Positions 19,430-27,720 of a stretch of DNA of 64,000 nucleotides are shown here, piece after piece (position 1 is the stretch's first letter; the number at the start of each line of letters is the position of its first letter). The position numbers and the translations under genes are program-made. The notes beneath the pieces were generated by a model. That model was not told where the DNA came from and ran no database searches. It saw only the letters and a list, made by a program, of their open reading frames with translations. This DNA is from Nitrospira sp. GTDB taxonomy: Bacteria > Nitrospirota > Nitrospiria > Nitrospirales > Nitrospiraceae. The DNA is taken from contig JAUYAO010000052.1 in assembly GCA_030692565.1 (NCBI GenBank), positions 1 through 64,000 on the forward strand. The letters are read 5' to 3'.

Positions 19430-19993
19430 ATGAAGCTACGAATCACTGGCCGCCACATGGATGTGACGCCCGCACTTCGTCGGTATCTTGAGACACGATT
19501 CGATCGGCTGGATCGGTACGAATTGAAAGTCGGGATTGTTCAAGTGGTCTTGAGTGTTGAGAAGCTGCAGCATAAGGCAGAAGCTGTCTGTGTGGTCCAC
19601 GGGAAACGTGTGCAAGCGAAAACTTCGACGCGAGAAATGTACGCGACGATTGATGCCTTGGTGGACCGTATCGATGGCCAGCTCAGAAAGCTGAAGGAGC
19701 GATTGGTCAGTCATAAGCCTGCAAAGGCTACCCGAGTCCGGTCGGTGCGCGCGCTGGCGGCCGAGTGGCAAGCGGAGCCAGCCTTCAAGGTGGAGCGTCG
19801 GGCTGTGCCGGTCCTGTCCCTCGCGGAGGCACATGATCGGTTCGGTGATCACAGTGAGGCCTTTCTGTTGTTTGCACATATTGAGACCGGGAATCTCCAT
19901 GTGCTTCAACGGAGCACCGGCGGGCGGGTATTGGTCTTTGAGCCTTTTGCTGAAGGTCGTCGAGGACATTCCTTCCCAGAGACAAGGGAATGA
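19430..19993 (+). CDS. hpf: Ribosome hibernation promoting factor, long form
   Basis: This factor binds resting ribosomes and blocks translation. The 187-residue protein has the N-terminal S30AE/YfiA domain (MKLRITGRHMDVTPALRRYL, KTSTREMYATIDALVDRIDGQ at about residues 62-82). It also has a C-terminal segment, FLLFAHIETGNLHVLQRSTGG, like the dimerisation domain of long HPF, which lets one protein make 100S particles. AAGGAG precedes ATG 19430. It follows rpoN. The ptsN gene that often comes next is absent. Confidence 0.9.
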   Translation: MKLRITGRHMDVTPALRRYLETRFDRLDRYELKVGIVQVVLSVEKLQHKAEAVCVVHGKRVQAKTSTREMYATIDALVDRIDGQLRKLKERLVSHKPAKATRVRSVRALAAEWQAEPAFKVERRAVPVLSLAEAHDRFGDHSEAFLLFAHIETGNLHVLQRSTGGRVLVFEPFAEGRRGHSFPETRE

Positions 19994-20115
19994 GTGTCTG
20001 GCTTGAGGTGGGCAGGATCTAGTTCAAAATTCGGCGAAAGGCCGTCTGGTTTTATTGCCTCGGTGACTGTGAGTTTCTCTTCCATGGTCAAGCTAGTTGT
20101 CCCCAATTAAGTCGT

Positions 20116-20982
20116 ATGGCGCAGCTTAATCTCGTCATTGTCAGTGGCCTCTCCGGATCCGGTAAGTCGCACGCGCTGAAGGCGTTCGAGGATGCCGGCT
20201 ATTTTTGTATCGATAACCTCCCGCCTGCGTTAATCCCGACGTTTGTAGAGTTGTGCAATCAGCAAGGGGGGGAGATATCGAACGTCGCGCTGGGCGTCGA
20301 TGTTCGTGAGCGAGTCTTCTTTGCTGATTTGGTCGGGACGCTTGAGCGGGTGAGAGCCCTCGGGTACGCGATTCGGCTGCTCTTTTTGGAAGCCCGAGAT
20401 GAAGTGCTTGTCAGGCGATTTTCCGAGTCGCGTCGCCCGCATCCGCTCCTGCCACATTTGCCGGTCCTAGAAGGGGTTCGGTTTGAGAAAGAACGGGTTG
20501 CTGAGTTGCGTCGCCATGCTGATCGGATTATCGATACGTCTGATCTGACCGTGCACGAACTCCGGGACGTATTGACGAAGGAGTTTTCCCGAGGTCCTGC
20601 CACTCGGCGCTTGACGGTAACCTTGCTGACGTTTGGATACAAATTTGGCGTTCCCTACGATATTGATTTGCTGTTTGACGTTCGGTTTTTGAAGAATCCG
20701 TTTTTTGTTCCCGACCTCAAGCCCCTTCCAGGGGATGATCCCCGTGTTCGTGCATTTGTGTTGTCCGATCCAGACGCCATTGACCTCCTGGTGCAGCTGG
20801 AGAGCATGCTGAAGTTCTTGATCCCTCTCTATGAGCGTGAACAGCGCAGCTATCTCACCATTGCGATTGGGTGCACCGGCGGGCGTCATCGATCGGTCGC
20901 GATTGCAGGTCGGCTCCGGGAGAGCCTTGGTGCAATCGGTCATGAAGTGATCCTCAAGCATCGAGATCTGCAGAAGTCCTAA
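20116..20982 (+). CDS. rapZ: RapZ-family nucleotide-binding protein (YvcJ/RNase adapter)
   Basis: RapZ-family proteins bind nucleotides; in E. coli the protein steers RNase E to the small RNA GlmZ, while the role in other phyla is less clear. The 288-residue protein has the P-loop VSGLSGSGKSHALKAFED at the start, DNLPPALIPTF near residue 36, and the C-terminal signature IGCTGGRHRSVAIAGRL. The start at ATG 20116 lacks a strong ribosome-binding site. A 122-base gap with no clear element separates it from hpf. Confidence 0.92.
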   Translation: MAQLNLVIVSGLSGSGKSHALKAFEDAGYFCIDNLPPALIPTFVELCNQQGGEISNVALGVDVRERVFFADLVGTLERVRALGYAIRLLFLEARDEVLVRRFSESRRPHPLLPHLPVLEGVRFEKERVAELRRHADRIIDTSDLTVHELRDVLTKEFSRGPATRRLTVTLLTFGYKFGVPYDIDLLFDVRFLKNPFFVPDLKPLPGDDPRVRAFVLSDPDAIDLLVQLESMLKFLIPLYEREQRSYLTIAIGCTGGRHRSVAIAGRLRESLGAIGHEVILKHRDLQKS

Positions 20983-21038
20983 GGAGGATTCTCAGGCGCT
21001 GCAGTCCACGCTGCTTCCTGTCAGTTCGGTTGTGTTGC

Positions 21039-21066
21039 TTGACAGGTCGAGCATATTGACTATACT
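21039..21066 (+). promoter_or_regulatory. Strong sigma-70 promoter for the merR-like/pil genes
   Basis: TTGACA (21039-21044) and TATACT (21061-21066) are 16 bases apart, six and five of six consensus matches. Transcription would start near 21073, about 38 bases before the small HTH gene. Confidence 0.75.
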
Positions 21067-21110
21067 TACCCTGTACCTGCAGAACCTAGCTTCCCTCAAG
21101 CACATTTCAC

Positions 21111-21323
21111 GTGAAGAAACGAAACGCGATTCGCAAGATATCAGGGTATAAGACGAATCAGGTGTGTGACTTGTTCGATATATCGAAAGCCACGTTGTTT
21201 CGATGGGAGCGCGAAGGGTTGATTTCTGGCCCTCCTCGAGACTGGCGAAACTGGCGGCTATATACGCAGGAGAATGTGGCGGAAATTCTGAAAATGATTC
21301 GCGCTCGAAAGTTTGTCCTGTAG
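21111..21323 (+). CDS. Small MerR-type HTH protein
   Basis: This 70-residue protein is essentially a single MerR-type winged helix-turn-helix: TNQVCDLFDISKATLFRWEREGLI fits the recognition helices, and NWRLYTQENVAEILKMIRAR fits the wing and third helix. There is no effector or dimerisation domain, so it may act as a small DNA-binding or excisionase-like protein. The start is GTG 21111. It has its own strong promoter and lies 17 bases before pilM, so it may regulate the pilus genes; this is inference from position. Confidence 0.75.
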   Translation: MKKRNAIRKISGYKTNQVCDLFDISKATLFRWEREGLISGPPRDWRNWRLYTQENVAEILKMIRARKFVL

Positions 21324-21340
21324 AGTAGCGGGTGAGGGAT

Positions 21341-22447
21341 ATGCTAAGCACATTTAAAAACATGTTTGAGACCGACATTGTCTCGTTACTGACTCCCAAG
21401 CGTCAGCTGGTTGGGCTCGACATTGGGTCGAGCGCAATTAAGTTGGTGCAGTTGAGGGAAAGTAAGGGCCGGTACTATCTCCAGAAGTTCGGCATGAAGC
21501 CGTTGGAGCCGGAAGTGATCGTAGATGGAACGGTCATGGACGAAGGGCGAGTGGTCTCGGCAATTCGTGAGTTGTTCGAAGAATCGAATGTCAAGAACAA
21601 GCAGGTCGCGGTGTCCATATCAGGTCACGCCGTCATTGTGAAAAAAATCAGCTTGCCTCCGATGCCCGATGAGGAACTGGAAGGGCAAGTGAAATTAGCG
21701 GCGGAACAATATATTCCGTTCGATATCAATGAAGTGAATATCGATTTCCATGTGCTTCCGGCTGATGCCTCAGGCGAGGGGTCCGGGGAGATGTCGGTTA
21801 TTCTCGTGGCGGCAAAGAAGGACAAGATTAATGAGTTGACCGAGTTGGTCAAGGGTGCCGGATTGATGCCAATGGTCATGGACGTTGATGCCTTTGCCAT
21901 CGAAAATATGCACGCGATTAACTATCCCCTGGCGCAAGATGAAACGACGGCTCTGGTGAATCTGGGAGCCAGTGTGATGAACGTCAACATTATCCGCGGT
22001 GGCGTCTCCTTGTTTACCCGGGATATCCCGTTGGGCGGCAATCGCTACACGGAAGCGATTCAGAGGGAAATGGGCCTGTCCTACGAGGAAGCTGAAGAGA
22101 CCAAAAAAGGCGAGCGAAGCGGGAAGGCCGCCTCGGGTTCTATTGACAGTGTGATTGATAGCGTCAATGGAGAAGTGGCCTCAGAAATTGCCAGAACGGT
22201 TGATTACTTCAAGACCTCTGCCTCAAATGTGGGGCTGGATCGTGTTTTAGTGTGTGGCGGGGTCGCACGCGTCAGCGGGCTCGTGCAGCAATTAAGCGAT
22301 CGCATGCAAACGCCGGTTGAAGTTGCCAATCCGTTTAGTGAAATTGATACATCGGGAAGTGACTTCGATCAGGATGCCCTGGCTGAAATGGCGCCGCTGG
22401 CTTCTGTTGCGGTAGGACTGGCCTTGAGATCAGTGGGGGACCGATGA
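21341..22447 (+). CDS. pilM: Type IV pilus assembly protein PilM
   Basis: PilM is an actin-like cytoplasmic ATPase that binds the N-terminus of PilN and links the pilus motor to the periplasmic alignment complex. The 368-residue protein has the phosphate-binding loop VGLDIGSSAIKLVQL near residue 22, the central segment VAVSISGHAVIVKKI, and the second nucleotide loop LVCGGVARVSGL near residue 300. ATG 21341 is used; a GTG at 21332 is also in frame and GAGGG lies between them, so the start is not certain. It overlaps pilN by four bases. Confidence 0.94.
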   Translation: MLSTFKNMFETDIVSLLTPKRQLVGLDIGSSAIKLVQLRESKGRYYLQKFGMKPLEPEVIVDGTVMDEGRVVSAIRELFEESNVKNKQVAVSISGHAVIVKKISLPPMPDEELEGQVKLAAEQYIPFDINEVNIDFHVLPADASGEGSGEMSVILVAAKKDKINELTELVKGAGLMPMVMDVDAFAIENMHAINYPLAQDETTALVNLGASVMNVNIIRGGVSLFTRDIPLGGNRYTEAIQREMGLSYEEAEETKKGERSGKAASGSIDSVIDSVNGEVASEIARTVDYFKTSASNVGLDRVLVCGGVARVSGLVQQLSDRMQTPVEVANPFSEIDTSGSDFDQDALAEMAPLASVAVGLALRSVGDR

Positions 22448-22995
22448 TTCGTATCAATCTACTTCCTGGCCCTAAAGGGCGCACGGCCAAGCCTCAGTAT
22501 GATGTTCGGGCGCAGGCCTTACTGGGTGTTGGCGTGCTCTTGGTCACGATCGCAGGTTGTTGGTGGTACTCTTCTTCTCTTGATGAGGCCATTGAGGCTC
22601 GGCAGGAAGAGAAGCTAGCTAAAGAGAAGCAAGTTGTTCAGCTCAAAGAACAGGTGAAGCAGGTACAGGACTTTGAGCAGAAGAAGAAGTTGCTAGAGGA
22701 TAAGAATCGGGTGATTGATCAGCTTGAGTCGGCGCGGGTCGGGCCGGTCAAAGTCTTGGATTTTGTGAGCCAAAGCATTGAGCCTTTGAAAGTCTGGCTC
22801 ACCAATTTGAAGCTATCTGCTGAAAGTGTAGAAGTAGAAGGGAAGGCCTTGACGAATGATGATGTTGTCGAGTTCGTCAACAATCTGCGCCGGACTGATT
22901 TTTTCGCAAATATCAATCTCCAAGAAAGTAAGGCCGCAGTAGAGAATAAGATCAATATCTACCAGTTTAAACTGGCATTTCGCCTGAAAGGTTGA
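22444..22995 (+). CDS. pilN: Type IV pilus assembly protein PilN
   Basis: PilN is an inner-membrane protein of the alignment complex. The 183-residue protein starts with IRINLLPGPKGR, the cytoplasmic motif that binds PilM, followed by one membrane helix at about residues 26-42. Next comes a charged coiled coil (EEKLAKEKQVVQLKEQVK) and a small ferredoxin-like periplasmic domain. It overlaps pilM by four bases and ends two bases before the pilO start. Confidence 0.92.
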   Translation: MIRINLLPGPKGRTAKPQYDVRAQALLGVGVLLVTIAGCWWYSSSLDEAIEARQEEKLAKEKQVVQLKEQVKQVQDFEQKKKLLEDKNRVIDQLESARVGPVKVLDFVSQSIEPLKVWLTNLKLSAESVEVEGKALTNDDVVEFVNNLRRTDFFANINLQESKAAVENKINIYQFKLAFRLKG

Positions 22996-22997
22996 GC

Positions 22998-23639
22998 ATG
23001 GCGTTGCCTTCTATCAATCTAGAGACGCTGCGCAGTATCCCTGCTCCGCAGAAGCTGGCCCTGCTGGGTTTGCTTGTGGGGGTGCTGATGGCGGGGTTCT
23101 ACTTCTATATTGCAGAACCAAAAGCCGCGGCGATTGACATGCTTCAAGCGGACAACGCACGGTTGGACGGAGAAATTCAGACCCTCACGATCAAGGCGAA
23201 GCACCTCGACGAACTGCTCGCTGCCAATAAACAGCTTGAGATCGAACTGGCAAAAAAGAAGGAACGACTTCCTCCGGAAGAAGAAGCGGTCATGCTGTTG
23301 AAGCAAGTGTCCGATCTTGGTGTCCGCCTGGGGCTCGATATTAGGTTGTGGCGGCCGGGAGCTCAGGCAGAAGATGCGTCGAAACTGTTTGTGAAGATGC
23401 CTGTCGCCGTCGAAGCTACCGGGGCCTACCATACAACGGCACTGTTTTTTGATCGTATTAATCGGCTGCCGAGAATTATTACAGTCTCAGGTCTCAAGAT
23501 GGGGGCGCCAAAGATGGAGCAGGGACGAATCGTGTCCCAGGCGCAATTTGATCTTGTGGCATATGCGGCTCCTCCGGAGAAGCAGGCTGCCGCGATTCCG
23601 GTGCCAAATGTTGGGAAGCCAGCTCCGGTTGGCAAATAG
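22998..23639 (+). CDS. pilO: Type IV pilus assembly protein PilO
   Basis: PilO pairs with PilN in the inner-membrane alignment complex. The 213-residue protein has a short cytoplasmic N-terminus, one membrane helix (LALLGLLVGVLMAGFYFYI, about residues 20-38), a coiled coil (TIKAKHLDELLAANKQLEIE) and a ferredoxin-like domain. ATG 22998 with GAAAGG at 22985-22990 is preferred over the in-frame TTG 22992. It sits in the standard pilMNOPQ order. Confidence 0.9.
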   Translation: MALPSINLETLRSIPAPQKLALLGLLVGVLMAGFYFYIAEPKAAAIDMLQADNARLDGEIQTLTIKAKHLDELLAANKQLEIELAKKKERLPPEEEAVMLLKQVSDLGVRLGLDIRLWRPGAQAEDASKLFVKMPVAVEATGAYHTTALFFDRINRLPRIITVSGLKMGAPKMEQGRIVSQAQFDLVAYAAPPEKQAAAIPVPNVGKPAPVGK

Positions 23640-23653
23640 GGGATTGAGGAGCT

Positions 23654-24283
23654 ATGCAACTGTCTAGTGTGGAGCGGATAGCGCGTGTGCCAAGAATTCC
23701 AGCGGGCACCATCTTCCTTGCTGGCGTATTGCTGTTCGTCGCAGGCGCGGAAGTTGGCGCCGGGACTTTGACCCCATCGAATCAAATCAGCCCGCTACGG
23801 CAGGATTCGATTAAGCTGCCTCCCGCTCCTGAAATCCAACGGCAAACCATCGCTCCGACCTTGATGGCCAATCCTTCGGTTGAAGGTGAGGCCTCGCTCT
23901 CATCTCCGTCCACTCTTCCTGATACTGGGAGCGGATTTGGATATGATCCATCAGGCCGTCGAGATCCGTTTGCGCCGGTCGTGCAGCAACTCCAACCAGG
24001 AAAGATGGATGTCAGCCTTCCTCCGCTCCAACGAGTCAATTTGACGGAGCTGAATTTAATCGCCATTGTGTGGGGCGCATACGGGTACACGGCGATGGTC
24101 CAGACTCCTGAGGGGTATGGGTATGCCGTCAGACGGGGGACACGCCTCGGGCAGAACAATGGCGTTGTGAGTGCTATTACGGAGCGAGGAATCATCGTGC
24201 AAGAGCGGTTTACCGATGTCTATGGGAAAAAACAGGAGCGAGAATACGTAAAGCTTCTTCACCCGAAAGAGGGCGCAGAATGA
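23654..24283 (+). CDS. pilP: Type IV pilus assembly protein PilP
   Basis: PilP connects the PilNO complex to the secretin PilQ. The 209-residue protein has an N-terminal hydrophobic segment (about residues 18-35), a disordered Pro/Ser-rich linker, the conserved GRRDPFAPVVQ motif near residue 100, and a C-terminal beta domain with LNLIAIVWGAYGYTAMVQTPEG. Many PilP proteins are lipoproteins. Here no cysteine follows the hydrophobic segment, so it is probably held by the uncleaved helix or released by signal peptidase. It overlaps pilQ by four bases. Confidence 0.87.
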   Translation: MQLSSVERIARVPRIPAGTIFLAGVLLFVAGAEVGAGTLTPSNQISPLRQDSIKLPPAPEIQRQTIAPTLMANPSVEGEASLSSPSTLPDTGSGFGYDPSGRRDPFAPVVQQLQPGKMDVSLPPLQRVNLTELNLIAIVWGAYGYTAMVQTPEGYGYAVRRGTRLGQNNGVVSAITERGIIVQERFTDVYGKKQEREYVKLLHPKEGAE

Positions 24284-26280
24284 AAACATTAGCGGCAGTG
24301 GCAGGTACTTCGTTTCGCCGGGCATGGTGGCTGGGGATGGTGGGTGCCCTGTTGAGCGCTCAGACTGTTCAAGCTGAGCCATTGCTTACTCAGGCGGTTG
24401 GCCTTGAGCAGAGGGCGCATGACCAGGCAACCATTGCGTCCGATGCGATCGATGCTCCAGCCCAAATGGTCACTAAGATTGAAGTCCGTCCGGAAGGGGA
24501 CGAGGTTACCGTCCTTGTGAAGGGCGATGGGAAATTGTTCTCGTCCGCTCGATTATTGGACGAGAATCGGCTGGTTGTTGATCTCATCTCTGTGTCGTCG
24601 GCGCTCAAATCTCCCCTGGTCTCGGGGCAGCATCAGCTTCTTAGAAAAGTCAGAGTTGGATATCATGCTGATAAGGTTCGTCTTGTTCTCGAGCTTCTTG
24701 GTCGTCCCTCATTTTCGGTCACTCCTGTTGGACATGACATTCTGGTCTCGTTAAAGCCGAGAGCGGTGGCGGCGAATGTTGTTCCGGTGAACGTGCCATC
24801 GTCTCCTGAAGGAAACATCCCCGATCCTGTAGGAATAGGCGGGAGCGAGTTTGCAGATTCTGGACAGGCGGTGCCGAGGGAGACCCGCGCAAAGAAGGGG
24901 CAGGTTATGGGGCCTGCGCAAGGGAAGTTCAAGGTCCGAACCATTCAAATGGCCACGGAGAGCTCAGCTCCGGAGAGCGATTCAAGAGGAGATGATCTTG
25001 TTGCCGGTCAGACACGCTTTGCTGGACGCCGGATCTCGTTAGATTTTCAGCAGGCCGATATCACCAATATCCTTCGTCTCATCGCTGAGGTCAGTGGGTT
25101 TAATATCGTGGTGGGCGAGGGGGTTAAGGCCAAGGTGACGATGAAGCTTGTCAGCGTGCCATGGGATCAAGCCCTGGATATGCTGCTCAAGATGAATGGG
25201 TTGGGCATGATTCGTCAGGGAACAATCGTGTGGGTTGATACGCTGACGAACATTGCCAAGCAGCAGGATGAAGAGGCCCGCGCGAAGGAAGCGAAGACCA
25301 AAGCTGAAGAACTGGTAGATCGCGTGTTCTACATCAGGAACATTCAAGCACAGGAACTGCAAACAGCATTGCGGCAGTATTTAAGCCCTCGTGGAGTCAT
25401 GAATATCAGTGCTGGAAGCAATGCGTTGATCGTCCGGGATACCGAGACCAAGCTTGCGGTGATGAAGCAATTAGTGGATGGGTTGGATCTTCAAGTGCCA
25501 CAGGTTCAGATTGAAGCGCGCATTGTTCAGGCCGATACGGTCTATGCACGCGGTATGGGCATTCAATGGGGCATTCAGAACGGTGATTTTGGGCCCAACT
25601 CATTTAACTTTCTTGGAAATGCAACTGGCGCATTTGCTCCTACTGGAGGGACTGGCGCAACCACAATTCCAAGAGACTTTATCGTCAATCTCCCTGCGCA
25701 GGTTGGTGGACTTCCGGCGGTTCCGGCGATCGGATATCAGTTTGGTAAGCTGGCACCCGGCTTTGCCTTGGATTTACGGCTGTCTGCTGGAGAGTTGCTG
25801 GGGTTAAGCAAAGTGATTGCGGCTCCGAAAATTACGACGCTGGATAAGCGTGAAGCGAAGATTTCACAGGGTGAATCAATTCCGTTCCAAACCACGTCGC
25901 TCCAGGGAACGCAGACGACATTTGTGGATGCGAATCTTGAGCTGAATGTGACTCCGCAAATTACGTCGCGCGATCCGAAGGAAGTCGGAAAGCAGATCCT
26001 TATGAAGGTTCGCGCTACTCGCAATGCGGTCGGTGCGCGAAGCAATCCTGCGGGTCCGAGTATCGATCGTCGTGAAGCGACGACTCAGGTTATTGTTCGC
26101 GATGGCGAGACGATGGTGATCGGCGGTGTGTTTGTGGATACCCAGAATAATAACGTGCAGGGAGTTCCGTACCTGTCACGAATTCCTGTCCTGGGATGGC
26201 TCTTTAAGAATAAATCGGAGAGCGTGTCGAAGCAGGAATTGTTGATTTTCATGACGCCGACGATCATTCGTACGACATAG
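24280..26280 (+). CDS. pilQ: Type IV pilus secretin PilQ
   Basis: PilQ forms the outer-membrane pore for the pilus. The 666-residue protein has a signal peptide ending near TVQAEP (residue 33), one peptidoglycan-binding AMIN domain at about residues 65-155, and a low-complexity linker. An STN/N0 domain follows near 248-300 (RISLDFQQADITNILRLIAE), then an N1 domain near 345-410. The secretin domain (about 430-664) ends with VIGGVFVDTQNNNVQGVPYL and IPVLGWLFK. It closes the pilMNOPQ operon and is followed by a terminator. Confidence 0.95.
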   Translation: MKTLAAVAGTSFRRAWWLGMVGALLSAQTVQAEPLLTQAVGLEQRAHDQATIASDAIDAPAQMVTKIEVRPEGDEVTVLVKGDGKLFSSARLLDENRLVVDLISVSSALKSPLVSGQHQLLRKVRVGYHADKVRLVLELLGRPSFSVTPVGHDILVSLKPRAVAANVVPVNVPSSPEGNIPDPVGIGGSEFADSGQAVPRETRAKKGQVMGPAQGKFKVRTIQMATESSAPESDSRGDDLVAGQTRFAGRRISLDFQQADITNILRLIAEVSGFNIVVGEGVKAKVTMKLVSVPWDQALDMLLKMNGLGMIRQGTIVWVDTLTNIAKQQDEEARAKEAKTKAEELVDRVFYIRNIQAQELQTALRQYLSPRGVMNISAGSNALIVRDTETKLAVMKQLVDGLDLQVPQVQIEARIVQADTVYARGMGIQWGIQNGDFGPNSFNFLGNATGAFAPTGGTGATTIPRDFIVNLPAQVGGLPAVPAIGYQFGKLAPGFALDLRLSAGELLGLSKVIAAPKITTLDKREAKISQGESIPFQTTSLQGTQTTFVDANLELNVTPQITSRDPKEVGKQILMKVRATRNAVGARSNPAGPSIDRREATTQVIVRDGETMVIGGVFVDTQNNNVQGVPYLSRIPVLGWLFKNKSESVSKQELLIFMTPTIIRTT

Positions 26281-26301
26281 TCAAACAGCAGAACGGCGTT
26301 G

Positions 26302-26351
26302 GATCGGCCCGTACTTGTTGCAGGTGGCAATGAGTACGGGCCGATCATTTT
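26302..26351 (+). terminator. Intrinsic terminator after pilQ
   Basis: A perfect 14-bp stem (26302-26315 with 26333-26346) with a 17-base loop is followed by ATTTTT. It lies 21 bases after the pilQ stop. The remaining 200 bases before aroB show no clear promoter. Confidence 0.85.
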
Positions 26352-26555
26352 TGGAGGAGTCGGCTCCGCAGTGCAGTGGCTGGGGAGATGGCCGCGCGAC
26401 CGGTGAGGCGATCACCTTTTAGTTCGTCCGAACCTATGCTACGATCCGCGCGGTTTTTCATGCAAGCAACATGAGCTAGTGGCGAATAGCCAGTAGTGTG
26501 CAGATCCTGAAGCCTCGTTTCATAGACTGAGGCGATTTCTGGAGAGTGTTGAAAA

Positions 26556-27671
26556 ATGGGCAGAGCAGAACAACGAGTGTCGGTGTCGCTAAAAGCGCGA
26601 AGCTACGACATTGTCATCAAGCCGGGCTTGATCGACGAGCTTGCCATGCGTCTTCAGTCCATTGCCACAACCGAACGTGTCGGCATTGTGACGGATCGGC
26701 ATGTTGCCAGGCACTATCTTGGCGCCGTGCTGGAGCAATGTGAGCAGGCCGGGCTCCACCCGGTCCCAATCGTATTGCCGCCAGGGGAAAAAAATAAGAC
26801 GCTCGCGACTGTTGGGAAGATTCTGGATGTGCTGGCGAAGGAGCGCTTTGAGCGAAAGTCGTTGTTGATGGCGGTTGGGGGAGGGGTTGTAGGGGATGTG
26901 ACGGGATTTGCTGCAGCGATTTACCAGCGAGGGATTCCGTTCGTCCAGGTTCCGACCACATTGGTCGCGCAGGTCGATTCGAGCGTCGGAGGAAAGACCG
27001 GAGTCGATCATCGGTTGGGAAAGAATCTCATCGGAGCATTTCACCAGCCCAAGGCCGTCTGGATTGATACCGCGCTTTTGCGTACGCTTCCGAAGCGGGA
27101 GTGGATTGCAGGTCTGGCCGAAGTGATCAAATACGGTATCATTGCCGACAAGAGGTTTTTTGCGTATCTCGAACGAACAATGGCGGCTATTCTGCAACTT
27201 GAGCCTCAGGCTGTCATGCAGATTGTGAAACGTTCCTGTGAGATCAAGGCCCAGGTGGTGGCAGAGGATGAGCAGGAGTCGGATCGTCGAAGGATTTTGA
27301 ATTACGGACATACGATCGGACATGCCCTAGAGGCCTTAGGCGGCTATCAGTCGTTGATTCATGGGGAGGCTGTTGGCATTGGGCTTGTGCTTGAGGCGGA
27401 TTTAGCCAGGCACCAGGGGTATTGCGACTCTAAGACGGTTGAGCGAATCAGGTCGGTCGTCCGTTCTGCCGGTTTGTCTGATCGTCTGACAAGTCCTTCT
27501 ATGGGGAAGGTGTGGGCGGCGATGCAGCACGACAAGAAGGTCTCGCAGGGGAAAGTGGTGGGTGTGTGGCCGTCCGCGATCGGACGAGTTCGGATTGCGC
27601 CGCTTGAGCGAGCCACGTTTGCTGAGTGGTTTCACACTGTTCCTGCAGGGGCCAGAGGGCGATCAAAGTGA
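26556..27671 (+). CDS. aroB: 3-dehydroquinate synthase
   Basis: AroB converts DAHP to 3-dehydroquinate, the second step of the shikimate pathway, with NAD and a divalent metal. The 371-residue protein has GGGVVGDVTGFAAAIYQRG near residue 110, VPTTLVAQVDSSVGGKTGVD near 136, and the metal-binding NYGHTIGHALE near 250 and HGEAVGIG. Its length is usual. Its place after pilMNOPQ is common in several phyla, but here a terminator separates the two. Confidence 0.96.
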   Translation: MGRAEQRVSVSLKARSYDIVIKPGLIDELAMRLQSIATTERVGIVTDRHVARHYLGAVLEQCEQAGLHPVPIVLPPGEKNKTLATVGKILDVLAKERFERKSLLMAVGGGVVGDVTGFAAAIYQRGIPFVQVPTTLVAQVDSSVGGKTGVDHRLGKNLIGAFHQPKAVWIDTALLRTLPKREWIAGLAEVIKYGIIADKRFFAYLERTMAAILQLEPQAVMQIVKRSCEIKAQVVAEDEQESDRRRILNYGHTIGHALEALGGYQSLIHGEAVGIGLVLEADLARHQGYCDSKTVERIRSVVRSAGLSDRLTSPSMGKVWAAMQHDKKVSQGKVVGVWPSAIGRVRIAPLERATFAEWFHTVPAGARGRSK

Positions 27672-27720
27672 ATAGGGAAACACGTGCAATGAGGGACATC
27701 CTCGCTCGGGATCTATAAAA

